Shown here: piece after piece, positions 44,566 through 55,123 of the stretch
Numbering within the stretch: position 1 is the first letter of the stretch
How the letters are laid out: each line of letters begins with the position of its first letter
Assembly: GCF_000518985.1 (NCBI RefSeq)
Contig: NZ_JAEQ01000017.1
Location: forward strand, 102-64,101
Source: Chelativorans sp. J32
GTDB lineage: Bacteria; Pseudomonadota; Alphaproteobacteria; Rhizobiales; Rhizobiaceae
Direction of reading: 5' to 3'
DNA length: 64,000 bases
Made by a program: the position numbers and the translations under genes
The notes under the pieces: generated by a model
The model's database searches: none
Told to the model about the DNA's origin: nothing
What the model saw: the letters and a program-made list of their open reading frames with translations, nothing else

Positions 44566-45606
44566 ATGCCGCTGGCCAACGCGCAAGAATTTTCGATCTG
44601 GATCAATGCTGCGTGGTTTCTTGGCGCCAGCATCGTTGTGTGGATCGGGGGCGTGCGGCTAACGATTTACGTAGATCGTATCAGCGGGCTCACCGGGATT
44701 GGGCAGGTCTTTTCCGGAATGCTCCTGCTTGGGTGCATCACGTCCCTTCCAGAAGTTGCCAATGCCATAACGGCCGCGAGTACGGGAACTCCTGCGCTTG
44801 CGATCAACAACATTCTCGGCAGCGCCGCGATCAATGTGTTCTTGCTGGCAATCGGAGACGGGTTCGTCCGCCGCGACGCGCTGACCTCCGTGGTGGCGAG
44901 TCCGGCGACACTCATGATGAGCGTCCTCTGCATGCTGGTGCTGATCCTTGTTGCCATTGCAATCACGACCGGGGATGTCCTCCTGTTCGGCGTGGGAGCG
45001 TGGGGACTTGCCCTCGCTATCGTCAGCGTCGTGTCCTTCTGGATTTCATCAGGCTATGGCCAGCGAAGCCCCTGGAGTGTGTCCGATGAGGAGAAAGGGT
45101 CAAAGATGGAGGAGGGCGAGATCGATGATGGGGGCTCTCTTTCCGAGGCGTTATGGAAGGCCGCCCTCGCCGGTGCGGCTATTTTTGTGGCCGGATATAT
45201 GCTGTCTCAGACCGGTGATGCGTTGGCGCAGCAAACCGGTCTCGGTGCCGGGATGGTCGGCTTCGCGCTGATCGGGATTGCGACCTCCACCCCGGAACTC
45301 AGCACCATCGTGCAGTCCATCCGCATGGAAAGATATGAAATGGCCTTTGGCCAGGTCCTTGGCACAAATTTCGTGAACCTTTCGCTGATTGTTCTAACTG
45401 ATGCTGCTTTTTCGGGCGGCCCGGTGATCAACACGCTAGGGAGATTTGAAGTCCTCTCGTCACTGCTGGGGGCGGCATTGGTCGGCATTTTCATGATCGG
45501 GCTGCTCGAGCGAAGAGATGCCGTTATCTTTCGGATGGGATACGATTCCTTTGCGGTGATCGTGGTTTTCGTCGCTGGCCTGGGTGCTCTTGCCCTTATT
45601 CAGTGA
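44566..45606 (+). CDS. Calcium/sodium:cation antiporter family protein (CaCA)
   Basis: 346-residue membrane protein with two homologous halves, each carrying an alpha-repeat: GCITSLPEVANAITAASTG ... INNILGSAAINVF and GIATSTPELSTIVQSIRMER ... GQVLGTNFVNLSL. These are the ion-binding Glu/Asn motifs of the YrbG/CaxA-type Ca2+ exchangers. An acidic cytoplasmic loop separates them (about residues 175-200). It starts at 44566 with GGGGA upstream. Ion specificity is not certain. Confidence 0.9.
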   Translation: MPLANAQEFSIWINAAWFLGASIVVWIGGVRLTIYVDRISGLTGIGQVFSGMLLLGCITSLPEVANAITAASTGTPALAINNILGSAAINVFLLAIGDGFVRRDALTSVVASPATLMMSVLCMLVLILVAIAITTGDVLLFGVGAWGLALAIVSVVSFWISSGYGQRSPWSVSDEEKGSKMEEGEIDDGGSLSEALWKAALAGAAIFVAGYMLSQTGDALAQQTGLGAGMVGFALIGIATSTPELSTIVQSIRMERYEMAFGQVLGTNFVNLSLIVLTDAAFSGGPVINTLGRFEVLSSLLGAALVGIFMIGLLERRDAVIFRMGYDSFAVIVVFVAGLGALALIQ

Positions 45607-45732
45607 GGATGGCCCTGCCCGCCTCATGCAGACTTCTCGTCGTTAAGGTTTCCTGCAGCCTCCCGCACCGCTTTGCAGCGGCATGGCGGCATGTTACCGG
45701 TTTGGCTCGTTTGCAACAGGAAGCAGAGCCGT

Positions 45733-46509
45733 ATGAATAAGCCCTCTTCGCTCGCTCTCGCCTTCGTTTCGGCCGAGACGGATGATGCGACAACGGCGGC
45801 CGCCACGCTCTCCGCCCTCTACGGGCAAGAACGGTTGGAAGATGCAGATGTGATCGTCGCGCTGGGCGGTGACGGGTTCATGCTGCAAACCCTGCGCGAG
45901 ACGATGGGTACCGGCAAGAAAATCTACGGCATGAACCGCGGCACTGTCGGCTTCCTCATGAACGAGTATCGCGAAGAGGGCTTACGCGAACGCATCGCGG
46001 AAGCCATTCCCGAAACCGTGCGCCCATTGGAGATGGAGGCTGTCGATCAGGACGGACAGACGTTCCGCGCCCTCGCCATCAATGAGGTGTCCCTTCTGCG
46101 TCAATCCTACCAGGCGGCGAAGATTCGAATTGCCATCGACGGGCAGGTGCGGCTTGAAGAACTCATCTGCGACGGAATAATGGTCGCCACACCTGCGGGC
46201 TCGACCGCCTACAATCTGTCGGCACATGGTCCGATCCTCCCGCTTGATGCTCCTCTCCTGGCGCTGACGCCGGTAAGCCCCTTCCGGCCGAGGCGCTGGC
46301 GGGGCGCGCTTCTTCCCAACCGATCTAGCGTGGAACTTGCTATCCTCGAGCCCGAAAAGCGCCCGGTTAACGCTGTTGCCGATCACACGGAAATCAAATC
46401 CGTAAGGACGGTGACGGTGCGGGAGTCCCGTGACATGACGGCCACAATTCTTTTCGACGCGAGCCATTCCTGGGACGAACGCATACTTTCGGAACAATTC
46501 CGCTACTAG
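45733..46509 (+). CDS. nadK: NAD kinase
   Basis: Phosphorylates NAD+ to NADP+ in the cytoplasm. The ATG at 45733 gives 258 residues, typical of the short alphaproteobacterial form. The GGDG motif is [14 protein letters not shown] (about residue 38), the NE/D motif is AINEVSLLR, and the conserved [19 protein letters not shown] lies near residue 155. An in-frame stretch upstream has no homology. It follows the Ca2+ antiporter gene in the same direction. Confidence 0.95.
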   Translation: MNKPSSLALAFVSAETDDATTAAATLSALYGQERLEDADVIVALGGDGFMLQTLRETMGTGKKIYGMNRGTVGFLMNEYREEGLRERIAEAIPETVRPLEMEAVDQDGQTFRALAINEVSLLRQSYQAAKIRIAIDGQVRLEELICDGIMVATPAGSTAYNLSAHGPILPLDAPLLALTPVSPFRPRRWRGALLPNRSSVELAILEPEKRPVNAVADHTEIKSVRTVTVRESRDMTATILFDASHSWDERILSEQFRY

Positions 46510-46704
46510 CCAATTTCGTGGCGCATGAAGAACATGGCGAAAAACAGCGTCGGCGGTGCAATAGTAGCTGTTGACATCCGTCGCACCACACCTTAGGCCC
46601 CGATCACAGGTCGTGACGGCCGGAAGTACTTCACGCGCCGCGACGCTAAGCACAGTAAAGACATTCACCACGTGCCAGATTTACAGGAAACCGCCCAGGA
46701 AGCC

Positions 46705-48129
46705 ATGACGTTCTCCGACCTTGGCCTTTCGCCAAAGGTTTTGGCGGCAGTCAGTGACGCTGGATATTCGGCGCCGACACCCATCCAGGCCGGCGCCATT
46801 CCCCATGCCTTGCAAGGAAAAGACGTCCTGGGCATTGCCCAGACGGGGACCGGCAAGACGGCGTCCTTCGTCCTTCCGATGCTGACGAGGCTGGAGCGGG
46901 GCCGCGCCCGTGCGCGAATGCCTCGCACTTTGATCCTTGAGCCGACGCGGGAACTCGCCGCGCAGGTCGAAGAAAATTTCATCAAATACGGCAAGAATCA
47001 CCGGCTGAATATTGCGCTGCTTATCGGCGGCGTATCTTTCGACGAGCAAGAGAAGAAGCTTGAGCGCGGCGCAGACGTTCTCATCGCAACGCCGGGCCGG
47101 CTGCTCGACCATTTCGAACGCGGCAAGCTGCTTCTGACTGGTGTTGAGATCCTCGTCATCGATGAGGCGGATCGGATGCTCGATATGGGCTTTATCCCGG
47201 ATATCGAGCGCATCTGCAAACTCATTCCCTTCACCCGGCAAACGCTGTTCTTCTCGGCCACCATGCCGCCGGAGATCACGAAGCTTACGGAGCAGTTCCT
47301 GCAAGGGCCGGTTCGCGTCGAGGTATCGCGGCCCGCGACGACCGCCGCAAACATCACGCAGCGGCTGGTGAAATCGGGCTCGAAACCATGGGCCAAACGC
47401 GAGCGCCTCCGCGAGCTCATCCGTGGCGAAGGCGATGAGCTAAAGAACGCGATCATCTTCTGCAACCGCAAGACAGAGGTGGCTACCCTTTTCCGTTCCC
47501 TGGTTCGCCACGAATTCGATGCCGGCGCTCTTCATGGGGACATGGATCAGCGCGCGCGTATGATGATGCTGGAGAATTTCAGGAAGGGTAAGCTGAAGCT
47601 CCTCGTCGCGTCAGACGTCGCTGCTCGCGGTCTCGATATCCCCGACGTGAGCCACGTGTTCAATTTCGACGTGCCGACTCATGCGGAAGACTATGTGCAC
47701 CGCATCGGTCGCACGGGCCGAGCGGGCCGGTCAGGCAAGGCCTTCACCATCGTCACCAAGGCTGACCGGAAATATGTCGATGGGATCGAGAAGCTGATCG
47801 GTGAGAAGATCGAGTGGCTCGACGGCGATCTTTCGACACTTTCCACTGACGACGAGGCGGATGAAAAGCCTCGCGGCGCCCGTGCCGACCGCGGAGGGAA
47901 GAAACGTGGCGAGGGCAAGAAGCCTCGTGAGCGCGGCGAGGAGAACGTGGTGGCGGGACGTCCAGAGGAACCTTTGAAAGAGGACCGCAAGCGTGAACGC
48001 AAGGGCGCAATTCGCACACAGAACGATGCGCAGCGCCGTGGGCCTGAAAAGCCCGAACGTGAGCCGGATACACCCGTGGGGTTCGGCGACGATATTCCCG
48101 ATTTCATGAAAGTGCCGGGCAAAGTTTAG
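46705..48129 (+). CDS. DEAD-box RNA helicase, RhlE-like
   Basis: ATP-dependent RNA helicase, 474 residues from the ATG at 46705; an in-frame GTG at 46672 would add 11 residues. The Q motif FSDLGLSPKV...TPIQ is followed by Walker A AQTGTGKT, DEAD (VIDEADRMLD), SAT (FFSATMPP), and motifs V/VI ASDVAARGLDIPD and HRIGRTGRAGRSG. The C-terminal tail (about 100 residues) is highly charged (RGGKKRGEGKKPRERGEE), the RhlE-type RNA-binding tail used in cold adaptation and RNA decay. Confidence 0.94.
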   Translation: MTFSDLGLSPKVLAAVSDAGYSAPTPIQAGAIPHALQGKDVLGIAQTGTGKTASFVLPMLTRLERGRARARMPRTLILEPTRELAAQVEENFIKYGKNHRLNIALLIGGVSFDEQEKKLERGADVLIATPGRLLDHFERGKLLLTGVEILVIDEADRMLDMGFIPDIERICKLIPFTRQTLFFSATMPPEITKLTEQFLQGPVRVEVSRPATTAANITQRLVKSGSKPWAKRERLRELIRGEGDELKNAIIFCNRKTEVATLFRSLVRHEFDAGALHGDMDQRARMMMLENFRKGKLKLLVASDVAARGLDIPDVSHVFNFDVPTHAEDYVHRIGRTGRAGRSGKAFTIVTKADRKYVDGIEKLIGEKIEWLDGDLSTLSTDDEADEKPRGARADRGGKKRGEGKKPRERGEENVVAGRPEEPLKEDRKRERKGAIRTQNDAQRRGPEKPEREPDTPVGFGDDIPDFMKVPGKV

Positions 48130-48163
48130 CGCACCGGCCGAGACGCTGTCCGAACGCTATCCG

Positions 48164-48493
48164 CTATTTCGGCGCCCGCAGCGCCGCTTCGTATGCCTTC
48201 CGCGCCCAGGTTGTGAATGCATCTGGCTCGTCGATGGCACCGTCAGGCACGCTCCAATAGGGCATTGACACGGTCTTTCCGTGACGTGAGCCGACATAAG
48301 TCCAGCGCCGGGCGCCCGCAGCCTCCAGATCGGGCGCGCTTACCTCGTCCCCTTTCAACATCAACTCGCCCCGCAGCTCCACGGCAATGATCAAGCCGTC
48401 GTAGTAGACGCCTTTTCCGCCGAACATACGCCGGATCGTAACGGGTCCCAGGCCGGAGAAGAGATCGCGAATGTCGTCCTCAGTCATAACCAT
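48164..48493 (-). CDS. TfoX/Sxy N-terminal domain protein
   Basis: 109 residues: the TfoX N-terminal domain alone (LFSGLGPVTIRRMFGGKGVYYDGLIIAV, then ELMLKGDE and GKTVSMPYWSVPDGAID). In gammaproteobacteria full TfoX controls competence; alphaproteobacterial one-domain proteins are common and their role is unknown. It is convergent with the helicase gene. Confidence 0.9.
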   Translation of the reverse strand: MVMTEDDIRDLFSGLGPVTIRRMFGGKGVYYDGLIIAVELRGELMLKGDEVSAPDLEAAGARRWTYVGSRHGKTVSMPYWSVPDGAIDEPDAFTTWARKAYEAALRAPK

Positions 48494-48592
48494 AAGATGG
48501 CATTTTCTTCAGTCTTTGTCAGGTATCCGGCTCCAGGCCTACTGACAGGCACCGCCTTGCGTCATAAGCTTTCATTCTCTCGGAGGTGCGAC

Positions 48593-49090
48593 ATGCCTGT
48601 GCTCCTGAAAGGTTCGTGCCGCTGCGGCGCGGCGAAGTTTCAAGTTCAAAGCCATACGCCGGTGCCCTACCAGCTCTGCTACTGTTCCGTCTGTCGCAAG
48701 CAGCAGGGCGGAGGCGGCTACGCGATCAATCTGGGCGCGGTTTCCTCCACCCTAGCTGTGGAAGGCGAGGAGCATCTGGGGCTTTATCGGGCGGAAATCC
48801 AAGACGACGAGCGGCCGGCTTGCGAGATTTCGACCGGTGAGCGCCGCTTCTGCCGCGAGTGCGGCTCAGCGCTCTGGCTCTACGATCCTACTTGGCCGGA
48901 GCTGGTGCATCCCTTTGCTTCGGCCATCGATACCGATCTCCCTAAACCGCCCAGCCGCGTGCATTTGATGCTCAAATACAAAGCGAACTGGGTAGAGCCG
49001 GACATCGGCAAGGATGATCTAACATTCGATCTTTATCCGGAGGAATCGATTGCCGATTGGCACCGGCGAAAGGGGATGTGGGTCGAGTGA
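48593..49090 (+). CDS. GFA-family protein (CENP-V/glutathione-dependent formaldehyde-activating fold)
   Basis: 165 residues, GGAGG upstream of the ATG. The zinc-binding pattern GSCRCGAAKF, then CYCSVCRKQQGGGGY, then FCRECGSALWLYD matches the GFA domain with all expected cysteines. Real formaldehyde activation has been shown only for a few members, so the substrate is open. It stands alone between TfoX and the suf operon. Confidence 0.92.
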   Translation: MPVLLKGSCRCGAAKFQVQSHTPVPYQLCYCSVCRKQQGGGGYAINLGAVSSTLAVEGEEHLGLYRAEIQDDERPACEISTGERRFCRECGSALWLYDPTWPELVHPFASAIDTDLPKPPSRVHLMLKYKANWVEPDIGKDDLTFDLYPEESIADWHRRKGMWVE

Positions 49091-49233
49091 CGTCTGGAAA
49101 TAGTGAGCGGTGGTACGGGGCGCCCTCGCCAAGATTCCCAATGACCTCGGAGCTCGAGCTGCGCTTTCGCGGTTGACAGATTCACTCCCGATCCATGCCC
49201 CGAACTTGCGGACCGCCAACGCGCTGCCGACAG

Positions 49234-49620
49234 TCAGACCGTGCTTTGCGCCCGCGCTTCGGCAAGGGCCTTCAAGTCGGCAGGCTTCAACTCGACGGAT
49301 TCGCCACAGCCACAGGCTGAGCTTTGGTTCGGATTGTTGAAGACGAAGCCGGTGCGCAAACGGGTCACCTCAAAATCCATTTCTGTTCCAAGCAGGAACA
49401 GGGCGGCCTCAGGGGCTACGTAGACATGGGCGCCGTTATGCTCGACGTGGTCGTCTTTCGGGCTCGGCTCGGTAACGAGATCGACCGTGTATTCCATGCC
49501 GGCACAGCCGCCCTTCTTGATGCCTACGCGAATGCCGTGTGCGCCCTCGCGCGTCGCGACAATCTCACGAATACGCGCTGCCGCGGCGTCCGTGATCGAA
49601 ATTACCTGGAAACGGCCCAT
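49234..49620 (-). CDS. sufA: Fe-S cluster A-type carrier SufA
   Basis: A-type carrier, 128 residues from the ATG at 49620 (GGAG six bases upstream); the ATG at 49632 is less well placed. The three conserved cysteines are in KKGGCAGMEYTV and SSACGCGESVEL. It receives clusters from the SufBCD scaffold and passes them to target proteins. It is the last gene of the suf operon. Confidence 0.95.
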   Translation of the reverse strand: MGRFQVISITDAAAARIREIVATREGAHGIRVGIKKGGCAGMEYTVDLVTEPSPKDDHVEHNGAHVYVAPEAALFLLGTEMDFEVTRLRTGFVFNNPNQSSACGCGESVELKPADLKALAEARAQSTV

Positions 49621-49707
49621 TACTTTCTCCATTCACAGCGAGGTCAAGACTCGCGGAAAGGCTCTTTCTCTAAAGATGGTCGGGAAAGAGGCGCGTTGCA
49701 AGCACCC

Positions 49708-50100
49708 TCAATACCACCCGAGCGCCACCTGCGCTTCCTCGGACATCCGATCCGGCGTCCATGGTGGATCAAAGACCATGTTAACTTCGACATCGCCCAC
49801 GCCCTCGACTGCACTCACGGCATTCTGCACCCAGCCGGGCATTTCTCCCGCCACAGGGCAGCCGGGCGCCGTGAGCGTCATATCGATTTTCACGCTGCGG
49901 TCGTCTTCTATGTCGATCTTGTAGATCAGGCCAAGCTCATAGATATCCGCGGGGATTTCAGGGTCGTACACCGTCTTCAGCGCGCCGATGATATCGTCGG
50001 TCATGCGCGCCAGCTCTTCCTGCGGGATCGCGGATGGAGAAGGACCGGCTTCCCTATGCTGCAGATCGCCCGTTTCCGCCTTGTCGTCGACTTCGCTCAT
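49708..50100 (-). CDS. sufT: SufT-type Fe-S assembly factor (DUF59)
   Basis: 130 residues. A DUF59/MIP18-like domain with TVYDPEIPADIYELGLIYKIDI and TLTAPGCPVAGEMPGWV, which carries the conserved Cys. SufT proteins help maturation of Fe-S proteins, especially under high Fe-S demand. The N-terminal 30 residues are a polar extension. It starts at 50100, four bases after the sufS stop, so it is part of the suf operon. Confidence 0.92.
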   Translation of the reverse strand: MSEVDDKAETGDLQHREAGPSPSAIPQEELARMTDDIIGALKTVYDPEIPADIYELGLIYKIDIEDDRSVKIDMTLTAPGCPVAGEMPGWVQNAVSAVEGVGDVEVNMVFDPPWTPDRMSEEAQVALGWY

Positions 50101-50104
50101 GCTT

Positions 50105-51349
50105 TCACCCGAAGAATTTGCGCGCCTTGTCCAGCGCCTCGGCCAACGCATCCACTTCGGCCTTGGTGTTATACATGGCGAAGGAGGCGCGGCATGTCGA
50201 GGTGACACCGAAACGCTTCAAAAGAGGCTGGGCGCAGTGTGTTCCAGCGCGCACGGCAACGCCCGACCGATCGATCACCATCGCGACGTCATGTGCATGG
50301 ATTCCGGAAAGCTCGAAGGAAAGGATGGCGCCTTTCCCCGGCGCCGTGCCGAAAATGCGCAGCGAGTTGATTTGGCTCAACCGGTCGTGCGCGTATTGCG
50401 ACAGTTCCGCCTCATGGGCTGCGATCTTCTCACGACCGATGCTCTGCATGTAGTCGAGCGCGGCTCCCAGCCCGATGGCCTGCACGATCGGCGGGGTGCC
50501 AGCCTCGAAGCGATGCGGCGGATCATTATAGGTGACGTTATCGATCGAGACGTCCTCGATCATCTCGCCCCCCCCCTGGAAGGGCCGCATCTCCTGCAAC
50601 TTTTCACGCTTGCCGTAGAGAACGCCGATGCCGGACGGTCCGTAAAGCTTGTGTCCGGTGCAGACGTAGAAATCACAACCGATGGCCGCGACATCGACCG
50701 GCAGGTGCACGGCTGCCTGGCTGCCATCGACCAGTACCGGAATGCCCCGCTCATGCGCGATGCGCACGACCTCCTGGATTGGCGTTACCGTGCCCAGCAT
50801 GTTCGACATGTGCGTAATGGCGACGAGCTTCGTCCGCTCCGTCAGGCATTTCTCGAACTCTTCGAGGAGGAAACTTCCATCGTCAGCGACGGGAGCCCAA
50901 ACGAGCTTCGCCCCCTGCCTTTCGCGAATGAAATGCCAGGGCACGATATTGGAATGATGTTCCATAATGGAGAGCACGATTTCATCGTCCACTCCGATCC
51001 GGGGCATGCCGTAGCCATAAGCCACGGTATTGATCGCCTCGGTCGCCGATTTCGTGAAGACGATCTCATCGACGCTGCCCGCATTCAGGAACCGCCTAAC
51101 CGCCTCCCGGGCCTTCTCATAGGCTTCTGTCGCCGCGTTGGAGAGGAAATGCAATCCTCTGTGAACATTGGCATATTCGTTTGTATAGGCGTGGGTGATC
51201 GCATCGATGACGGCCTGGGGCTTCTGGGAGGAAGCCGCATTGTCGAGATAGACGAGCGGCTTGCCGTAGACCTCGCGCGCAAGGATGGGGAAATCACGAC
51301 GGATCGCCTCGACATCGTAAATTGGCGAAGATTGCTGATCCATATACAC
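50105..51349 (-). CDS. sufS: Cysteine desulfurase SufS
   Basis: Class II cysteine desulfurase, 414 residues. PLP Lys234 is in CTGHKLYGPSG and the catalytic Cys372 is in RAGTHCAQPLL. HHSNIVPW carries the PLP-stacking His. It donates sulfur to the SufBCD scaffold; no sufE gene is seen in the window, so the acceptor must be elsewhere or is SufU-like. It lies after sufD and before sufT in one operon. Confidence 0.96.
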   Translation of the reverse strand: MYMDQQSSPIYDVEAIRRDFPILAREVYGKPLVYLDNAASSQKPQAVIDAITHAYTNEYANVHRGLHFLSNAATEAYEKAREAVRRFLNAGSVDEIVFTKSATEAINTVAYGYGMPRIGVDDEIVLSIMEHHSNIVPWHFIRERQGAKLVWAPVADDGSFLLEEFEKCLTERTKLVAITHMSNMLGTVTPIQEVVRIAHERGIPVLVDGSQAAVHLPVDVAAIGCDFYVCTGHKLYGPSGIGVLYGKREKLQEMRPFQGGGEMIEDVSIDNVTYNDPPHRFEAGTPPIVQAIGLGAALDYMQSIGREKIAAHEAELSQYAHDRLSQINSLRIFGTAPGKGAILSFELSGIHAHDVAMVIDRSGVAVRAGTHCAQPLLKRFGVTSTCRASFAMYNTKAEVDALAEALDKARKFFG

Positions 51350-51386
51350 CCTGCGCTTTCAGCCGCATGCAGCGGCCGCTCTTGCA

Positions 51387-52655
51387 TTAGCCGTGCGTGG
51401 CAAACCACGCGGCGAGCTTCTCTTCCAGAACCTCGACGACAGCCTCATCCTCCAACTCTTCGATCACCTCGGCGAGGAAGGCCCTCACCAGAAGACCGCG
51501 AGCCGTCTTCTCGTCGATGCCGCGCGCCATCAAATAGAACAGGTGCGCCGGTTCGATATCCGTGACTGTCGCGCCGTGGCCGCAGGCCACGTCATCGGCG
51601 AAAATCTCGAGTTCCGGCTTGGTCGAGAAGCCACCCTCATCCGACAGAAGGAGCGTGTTGCAAGCCATTTTCGCGTCGGTCTTCTGCGCTTCCCGCGCGA
51701 CCCGGATCTGCCCCTGGAAAGCACCTTCCGCCTTGTCCGCCACGACATTGCGGATGGTTTCGGTGGAAACCGTATGGGGAGCGGCATGGTCGAGAACCAT
51801 GGTCACGTCGCAATGGGTGTCGCCCGCGAGCAGGTTGACGCTGCGCAGGCGAAACTCCGCCCCCTCGCCTTCCACGCAGACGCGCAGTTCCTGACGGACA
51901 AGCTTTCCGCCGGCATTCATCACGAACAGGGTAAGCTTCGCATCCTTGGCAATCTTGACATTGATCTGACCAAGGTGGCGCGCGCCATCCGGCTGCTCCT
52001 GGATGATCAGCCAGAGGATTTCTGCGCCCTCGCCCACCTCCAGATGGCTCACCGAGGAAACGAGCGCATCGCCGTCGCCAAGCTGACGTTCGACGATCGT
52101 TGCCTTGGCCCCTTCCCCTGCGCGTACGGCAAAGCGTGTATGGACCTGGCCGCCAGCCTGCAGGTTTTGCAATTCGATCGGCTGCTCCAATACCCTTCCG
52201 GCGGGTATGTCCAATGCGAAGCCATCCGTTACGAATGCGGAATTGATGGCGCCGACCGTGTCGTCCGTGTCGGCAAGGCCAAGATGCGAAGCAAAGCTGC
52301 CGTCCGCCAGTTCATTGGTGATGCTGGCGACCGATATATCAGCGGGCACGTCCGTCAGTTTCGCAATGCCGTTCACCACGGGAAGAACGACAGAGCCAGG
52401 CAGAAGCGCGGCGCGCGGTTCTGCATGGGCTGAGGGATCGAAGTCCGGCACCGAGGAGAGGAGTCGACGCAGATCGGTATAGTGCCAGGACTCGACCTTC
52501 CGGCTCGGGAGCCCATTCTTCAGCACCTCGACCGCCTGCGCACGCCTTTCGGCCGCTGCGGCATCTCCCGGCAGGCTGGCAGCCCGCTCCGAAAAGGAGG
52601 CAAGAAGCGTCTCCTCGGCAGCGGTGCGTCTTACCTGAAGCTGCATGTTCATCAC
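51387..52655 (-). CDS. sufD: Fe-S assembly scaffold subunit SufD
   Basis: 422 residues. The SufBD beta-helix core shows IEITRE-type strands such as DAKMACNTLLLSDEGGFSTKPELEIFADDVACGHGATVTDIE (split over about residues 330-370), which includes the conserved His in CGHGATV. It forms the SufBC2D scaffold with SufB and SufC. The start is at one of several close Mets (MMNMQ). It lies 9 bases after sufC. Confidence 0.94.
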   Translation of the reverse strand: MMNMQLQVRRTAAEETLLASFSERAASLPGDAAAAERRAQAVEVLKNGLPSRKVESWHYTDLRRLLSSVPDFDPSAHAEPRAALLPGSVVLPVVNGIAKLTDVPADISVASITNELADGSFASHLGLADTDDTVGAINSAFVTDGFALDIPAGRVLEQPIELQNLQAGGQVHTRFAVRAGEGAKATIVERQLGDGDALVSSVSHLEVGEGAEILWLIIQEQPDGARHLGQINVKIAKDAKLTLFVMNAGGKLVRQELRVCVEGEGAEFRLRSVNLLAGDTHCDVTMVLDHAAPHTVSTETIRNVVADKAEGAFQGQIRVAREAQKTDAKMACNTLLLSDEGGFSTKPELEIFADDVACGHGATVTDIEPAHLFYLMARGIDEKTARGLLVRAFLAEVIEELEDEAVVEVLEEKLAAWFATHG

Positions 52656-52664
52656 CCCTGCCCC

Positions 52665-53420
52665 TTAAGCTGCCTCGCCGATCACGCCGGCGTAACCATT
52701 CTTCTCCAGCTCCAAGGCCAGATCCTTTTCACCGGATTTCACGACGCGCCCCTTATAGAGCACATGCACGGAGTCCGGAACGATATAGTCGAGCAGGCGC
52801 TGATAGTGCGTGATCACCACGATCGCGCGATCGGGCGACCTCAGCGCGTTGACGCCGTCCGCCACAATCTTGAGCGCGTCGATGTCGAGACCGGAATCGG
52901 TCTCGTCCAGCACGCAGAGCGAAGGCTCGAGCAGCTTCATCTGCAGGATTTCCGCACGCTTCTTTTCTCCGCCAGAGAAGCCCACATTGAGCGGGCGCTT
53001 CAGCATGCCCATGTCCATGTTCAGCTCTTCGGCCGCCGTGCGCACGCGCTTCATCAGTTCGGGGATCTTCAACTCCTCCTCGCCGCGCGCTTTGCGCTGC
53101 GCATTCATCGCCACCTTGAGAAACTCCATGGTGGCCACGCCCGGTATCTCCATCGGATACTGGAAGGCGAGGAAGATGCCCGCCGCAGCGCGCTCCGCAG
53201 GGTCCATTTCGAGCACAGACTGTCCCTTGAAGAGAATGTCGCCCTCGGTCACTTCGTAATCGTCGCGCCCCGCAAGCACATAGGAAAGCGTCGACTTGCC
53301 GGAGCCGTTCGGCCCCATGATGGCGGCCACCTCGCCCGGCTTCACGTTGAGGTCCACCCCGCGCAGGATCTCGGTGCCGTCTTCGGCGATGCGGGCGTGC
53401 AGGTTCTTGATTTCAAGCAT
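52665..53420 (-). CDS. sufC: Fe-S assembly ATPase SufC
   Basis: ABC-type ATPase, 251 residues from the ATG at 53420 (MLEIKNLHA); the longer frame has no support. Walker A is IMGPNGSGKSTLSYVLAG, the signature is NVGFSGGEKKRAEILQM and Walker B is LCVLDETDSGLDID. It drives cluster assembly on SufBD. It lies between sufB and sufD in the suf operon. Confidence 0.97.
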   Translation of the reverse strand: MLEIKNLHARIAEDGTEILRGVDLNVKPGEVAAIMGPNGSGKSTLSYVLAGRDDYEVTEGDILFKGQSVLEMDPAERAAAGIFLAFQYPMEIPGVATMEFLKVAMNAQRKARGEEELKIPELMKRVRTAAEELNMDMGMLKRPLNVGFSGGEKKRAEILQMKLLEPSLCVLDETDSGLDIDALKIVADGVNALRSPDRAIVVITHYQRLLDYIVPDSVHVLYKGRVVKSGEKDLALELEKNGYAGVIGEAA

Positions 53421-53448
53421 AATTCTATCCCAACTGTCTTGCGCCGGC

Positions 53449-54966
<1,518 letters not shown>

Positions 54967-55123
54967 CAGCGTTCTCCATTCACGCCGGAGTCAAGGTCCG
55001 GCTTCTTTCGATTCTATCGGCTTTGAGTCCTATCTAGTGAGTGCGCGAGCCGAATTCATCCATCCTGTCGCAAAATATGTGTCATTTACTCCATTTTTCC
55101 CAAGGCATCCGGTTCCTTCTTCT